Shown: in pieces, positions 61,834-64,000 of the stretch
How the letters are laid out: each line of letters opens with the position of its first letter
Position numbering within the stretch: the first letter of the stretch is position 1
From: JAFEDN01 sp963795715
GTDB taxonomy: Bacteria; Pseudomonadota; Gammaproteobacteria; Coxiellales; Coxiellaceae
Assembly: GCA_963795715.1 (NCBI GenBank)
Contig: CAWCIY010000004.1
Span: forward strand, 62,001-126,000
Direction: 5' to 3'
DNA: 64,000 bases
Program-made: the position numbers and the translations under genes
The notes under the pieces: generated by a model
What the model was told of the DNA's origin: nothing
Database searches by the model: none
Seen by the model: only the letters and a program-made list of their open reading frames with translations

Positions 61834-62646
61834 TTAGACATGCTTTTTGCTGACTAAACTACTTAACTGAAACTCTGCGTGTATTTGTTGCTGGACTTTT
61901 AGTGCTTGTTGCTGACTCGCAAAAGGGCCTATGTAAACACGCACAAAATGATTGGGTTGCGCCTGGGTATAAGCTGGTAACCCTTTCGCTCGTAACTGCG
62001 CTGCCAATTTATGTGCCGACCCTGGCTGGCTAAAACTGCCGGCCTGAATGATCCAGTTTCCACTGTCCACGGGATGAACTTTGGCTACCGCCTCATGATG
62101 AGCCACGGGAAGAGCAGCCGCCGCAGGCGCCTTCACTCGAGTCGCTCTCGGTTTAGGCAACTCTGTTTGCATTTCGGGCGCTGACGAGGGCACTGCCGCT
62201 TCAGGCTGAGACGTGGCGGTATTCACCGGCTGGGTCTGAGCCTGCGCTTGAGGTTGGGCTGCAGGCGTCGAAGGGGTTTGCGCCATCGGCTGATTTTGAT
62301 CAATATTGGTTTCACTTTGGGGGGAAGTTAAGCCTGGCTGGTCAGAACTCATCGAATTTGCACTTACGGCGGTATTTTGCAAGGCGTCAGGGTGAGAAAC
62401 CGTGGTAGGCGCTGTAGCTGCCGTCGAAGGGGTTGGGGTTGGAGCTGCCACCTGTTCCGGAGTCGCTGTAATCGGAGCAGACGTACTGGAATCAGACAAA
62501 GTGGCATTATTCATATGAGAATGATTGAAAATAAAAGGTAAAAAGATAGCCAATACCACCAGCAAAACCGCGCCTCCAGCGAGACGCTGTTTAAACTTAG
62601 CGCGGGCAGTTTGATTGGGATTAATGTGTTCATTGAGATCTCTCAT
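61834..62646 (-). CDS. dedD: SPOR-domain cell-division protein, DedD-like
   Basis: 270 residues from ATG 62646, which overlaps the folC stop (ATGA); a longer open frame upstream reads into folC and is not used. A short cytosolic N-terminus, one helix (GGAVLLVVLAIFLPFIFNHS), a long Pro/Thr/Gln/Ala linker (about 60-185) and a C-terminal SPOR domain (about 195-268: SGNWIIQAGSFSQPGSAHKL, GLPAYTQAQPNHFVRVYIGP, AEFQLSSLVSKK). SPOR domains bind denuded peptidoglycan at the septum. Position between folC and cvpA is conserved. Confidence 0.93.
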   Translation of the reverse strand: MRDLNEHINPNQTARAKFKQRLAGGAVLLVVLAIFLPFIFNHSHMNNATLSDSSTSAPITATPEQVAAPTPTPSTAATAPTTVSHPDALQNTAVSANSMSSDQPGLTSPQSETNIDQNQPMAQTPSTPAAQPQAQAQTQPVNTATSQPEAAVPSSAPEMQTELPKPRATRVKAPAAAALPVAHHEAVAKVHPVDSGNWIIQAGSFSQPGSAHKLAAQLRAKGLPAYTQAQPNHFVRVYIGPFASQQQALKVQQQIHAEFQLSSLVSKKHV

Positions 62647-63923
62647 AATAATTCCTCCTGAGTAATGTATTTTTTTGCTACAGCAACCGTATAAAAAGAA
62701 CCAAAAATTAAAATTCCATCCACAGCCAAATCGGCCGAAGCTATGGCTGCTGCCAAAGCCGCTTCTACGCTCGCAAAAGTTAAACAATCCGCTGCGCCTA
62801 GCTGGGCTAATACGGTTTGCAAATGCTCCGCTGTTGCCCCTCGAGACACAGACAAAGTGGCCACAAACCAGCTGTCCATGTATTCTAGTAAAGAGTGAAC
62901 TGTTCCTGCAATATCTTTATCACCCAACATACCCAAGACAGCAATCCTTCGGCCTTGGACCGGTGTCCGCCGCCACAACTCACTTAACCATCTTCCGCCC
63001 TGTGGATTATGGGCGACATCGGCATAACAAAAATTGCCTAAAGATAATTTTTCAAATCTGCCTTCTAATACAGTTTGAGTTAAAGCTTGGCAAAAAGTCG
63101 ATTCTGTTACCGGCAGACGGGCTTGCAAGCATTCTAAGACCATCAAGCTAGTGGCAGCGTTCTGATGCTTTAAAGATATGGGCGGTAATCGAAAATAGCT
63201 TTTTTGTCGACTTTTCCAATCCCAGGCGCCATCGTTATGGATTTCATACTGAAAATGATCCCCTAACGTATACCAATCGGTTTGTAATTCCTTTGCTTTG
63301 CGAAGCAAATTAAGCGGTGGTTGCGGATCACCACAAACCACAATCTTTTTTAAACGAAAAATACCCGCTTTTTCTGTAGCTATGCTTTCACGGTCCGGCC
63401 CTAAAATATCCGTATGGTCCAAATCAATTGTGGTGATCACTGCAATATCTGCATCGACAATATTGACTGCATCCAGTCTTCCGCCTAATCCCACCTCTAA
63501 AATAACTAAGTCTAAGCAAGCTTGCTGAAAAATTTGTAGCGCTGCTAAAAAAGTAAATTCAAAATAACTTAAAGAAATAGGTTGACGAAGTTGTTCAACT
63601 TGTTGAAAAGAGCTTACCAACGTTTGGTCATCCACCATTTGATTATTGATTCGAATACGCTCATTAAATTTCATCAAATGGGGTGAAGTATAAGCCCCTA
63701 CTCGATAACCGGCGGCAGTAAAGATGTTCTCTAGGAAACGAACACAAGAACCCTTGCCATTGGTTCCTCCGACGATAACAACCGGACAAGAAAATCGATT
63801 CCAATTCAAAGGTCTCACCACTTTTAAAATACGATCTAAGCCAAAATCCATTTCTTTAGGATGAATCCGGCCGATGTAATCGAGCCAGGAATCGAGGTTA
63901 AGTCTGGCTAGGTTCTGGAGCAT
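62643..63923 (-). CDS. folC: Dihydrofolate synthase / folylpolyglutamate synthase
   Basis: 426 residues. Mur-ligase-fold enzyme adding glutamate to dihydropteroate and folates. P-loop VIVGGTNGKGSCVRFLENIF; folate-binding GAYTSPHLMKFNERIRINNQ; EVGLGGRLDAVNIVDADIAV; TTIDLDHTDILGPDRESIAT with the conserved AxEKAGIF; C-terminal YADVAHNPQGGRWLSEL. Start overlaps the accD end by 26 bp; end overlaps dedD by 4 bp, so the operon is translationally coupled. Complete. Confidence 0.96.
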   Translation of the reverse strand: MLQNLARLNLDSWLDYIGRIHPKEMDFGLDRILKVVRPLNWNRFSCPVVIVGGTNGKGSCVRFLENIFTAAGYRVGAYTSPHLMKFNERIRINNQMVDDQTLVSSFQQVEQLRQPISLSYFEFTFLAALQIFQQACLDLVILEVGLGGRLDAVNIVDADIAVITTIDLDHTDILGPDRESIATEKAGIFRLKKIVVCGDPQPPLNLLRKAKELQTDWYTLGDHFQYEIHNDGAWDWKSRQKSYFRLPPISLKHQNAATSLMVLECLQARLPVTESTFCQALTQTVLEGRFEKLSLGNFCYADVAHNPQGGRWLSELWRRTPVQGRRIAVLGMLGDKDIAGTVHSLLEYMDSWFVATLSVSRGATAEHLQTVLAQLGAADCLTFASVEAALAAAIASADLAVDGILIFGSFYTVAVAKKYITQEELL

Positions 63924-64000
63924 GTGTTAATTTGGCAATCAAATGAGCAATTTTGGTTCGTAATTCACGTCGATCGACAATCATATCAATCGCACCGTGT
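63898..64000 (-). CDS. accD: Acetyl-CoA carboxylase carboxyltransferase beta subunit, C-terminal end
   Basis: Only the last 33 or so codons are inside the window: HGAIDMIVDRRELRTKIAHL, IAKLTHAPEPSQT and TAA at 63898. HGAIDMIVDRRE is a signature of the AccD end, and the gene order accD-folC-dedD-cvpA-purF confirms it. Carboxyltransferase beta subunit makes malonyl-CoA for fatty-acid synthesis. Confidence 0.92.
   Translation of the reverse strand, partial: HGAIDMIVDRRELRTKIAHLIAKLTHAPEPSQT

Overview
The window is a chromosomal stretch of an AT-rich gammaproteobacterium, about 40% G+C by eye. Four conserved gammaproteobacterial gene strings fix this: thrS-infC-rpmI-rplT-pheS-pheT, miaB-phoH(ybeZ)-ybeY-corC-lnt, leuS-lptE-holA-nadD and accD-folC-dedD-cvpA-purF. 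The accessory genes (large NAD-dependent glutamate dehydrogenase, acetoacetyl-CoA synthetase, an LqsS/LqsR- or CqsS-like two-component pair, Rpn-type nuclease, TraI_2-domain protein, several lone membrane or secreted proteins) resemble Legionellales/Coxiella-type host-associated bacteria. That placement is an inference; no rRNA is present to confirm it.

Layout: 0-4.5 kb, minus-strand translation operon (thrS to pheT) followed upstream by tRNA-Val(GAC). 4.6-9.1 kb, a dead nucleotidyltransferase stub, a small secreted protein, a histone-H1-like basic protein, acetoacetyl-CoA synthetase and an Rpn-type nuclease. 9.1-18.4 kb, folE, hinT, a DoxX-like protein, NAD-GDH, an OmpR-type two-component system and an RRM protein. 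18.4-18.9 kb, a non-coding stretch with a palindromic repeat, two inverted DnaA-box matches and an AT-rich tract. 18.9-27.6 kb, an AddB/AddA-like nuclease-helicase pair, a 5'-nucleotidase, VapBC, orn and plsY. 27.7-29.1 kb, an hcp-effector-immunity cassette. 29.2-34.4 kb, miaB to lnt. 34.4-46.3 kb, an accessory island. 46.5-51.2 kb, leuS to nadD. 51.2-64 kb, a membrane protein, rpmE, dusA, a sugar uptake/phosphorylation cluster, an adenylate cyclase and the purF-to-accD string.

The most interesting content is the island between lnt and leuS, genes that are near neighbours in other gammaproteobacteria such as Pseudomonas. It carries a TIR-domain protein with a small membrane partner, an intact IS66-family element with 8-bp target duplication, a second hcp-effector-immunity cassette, a CqsS/LqsS-like sensor and regulator, an FAD oxidoreductase, and a relaxase-type TraI_2 protein. 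About 290 bp of the lnt 3' region is repeated in the same orientation near its far end (33981-34269 and 44723-45012, roughly 96% identical), so an integrated or duplicated element is likely. The two hcp cassettes have the same design with different toxins (an L,D-transpeptidase-like enzyme, and a LysM-like protein with a hydrophobic C-terminal segment). They look like orphan type VI secretion payload modules; no T6SS core gene lies in the window.

Sequence quality needs care. Essential genes in 0.5-4.5 kb and 29.5-33.2 kb (thrS, infC, rplT, pheS, and miaB to lnt) carry many single-base frameshifts, several in homopolymers, while long genes elsewhere are open. I treat these mainly as consensus errors and annotate the genes across them.
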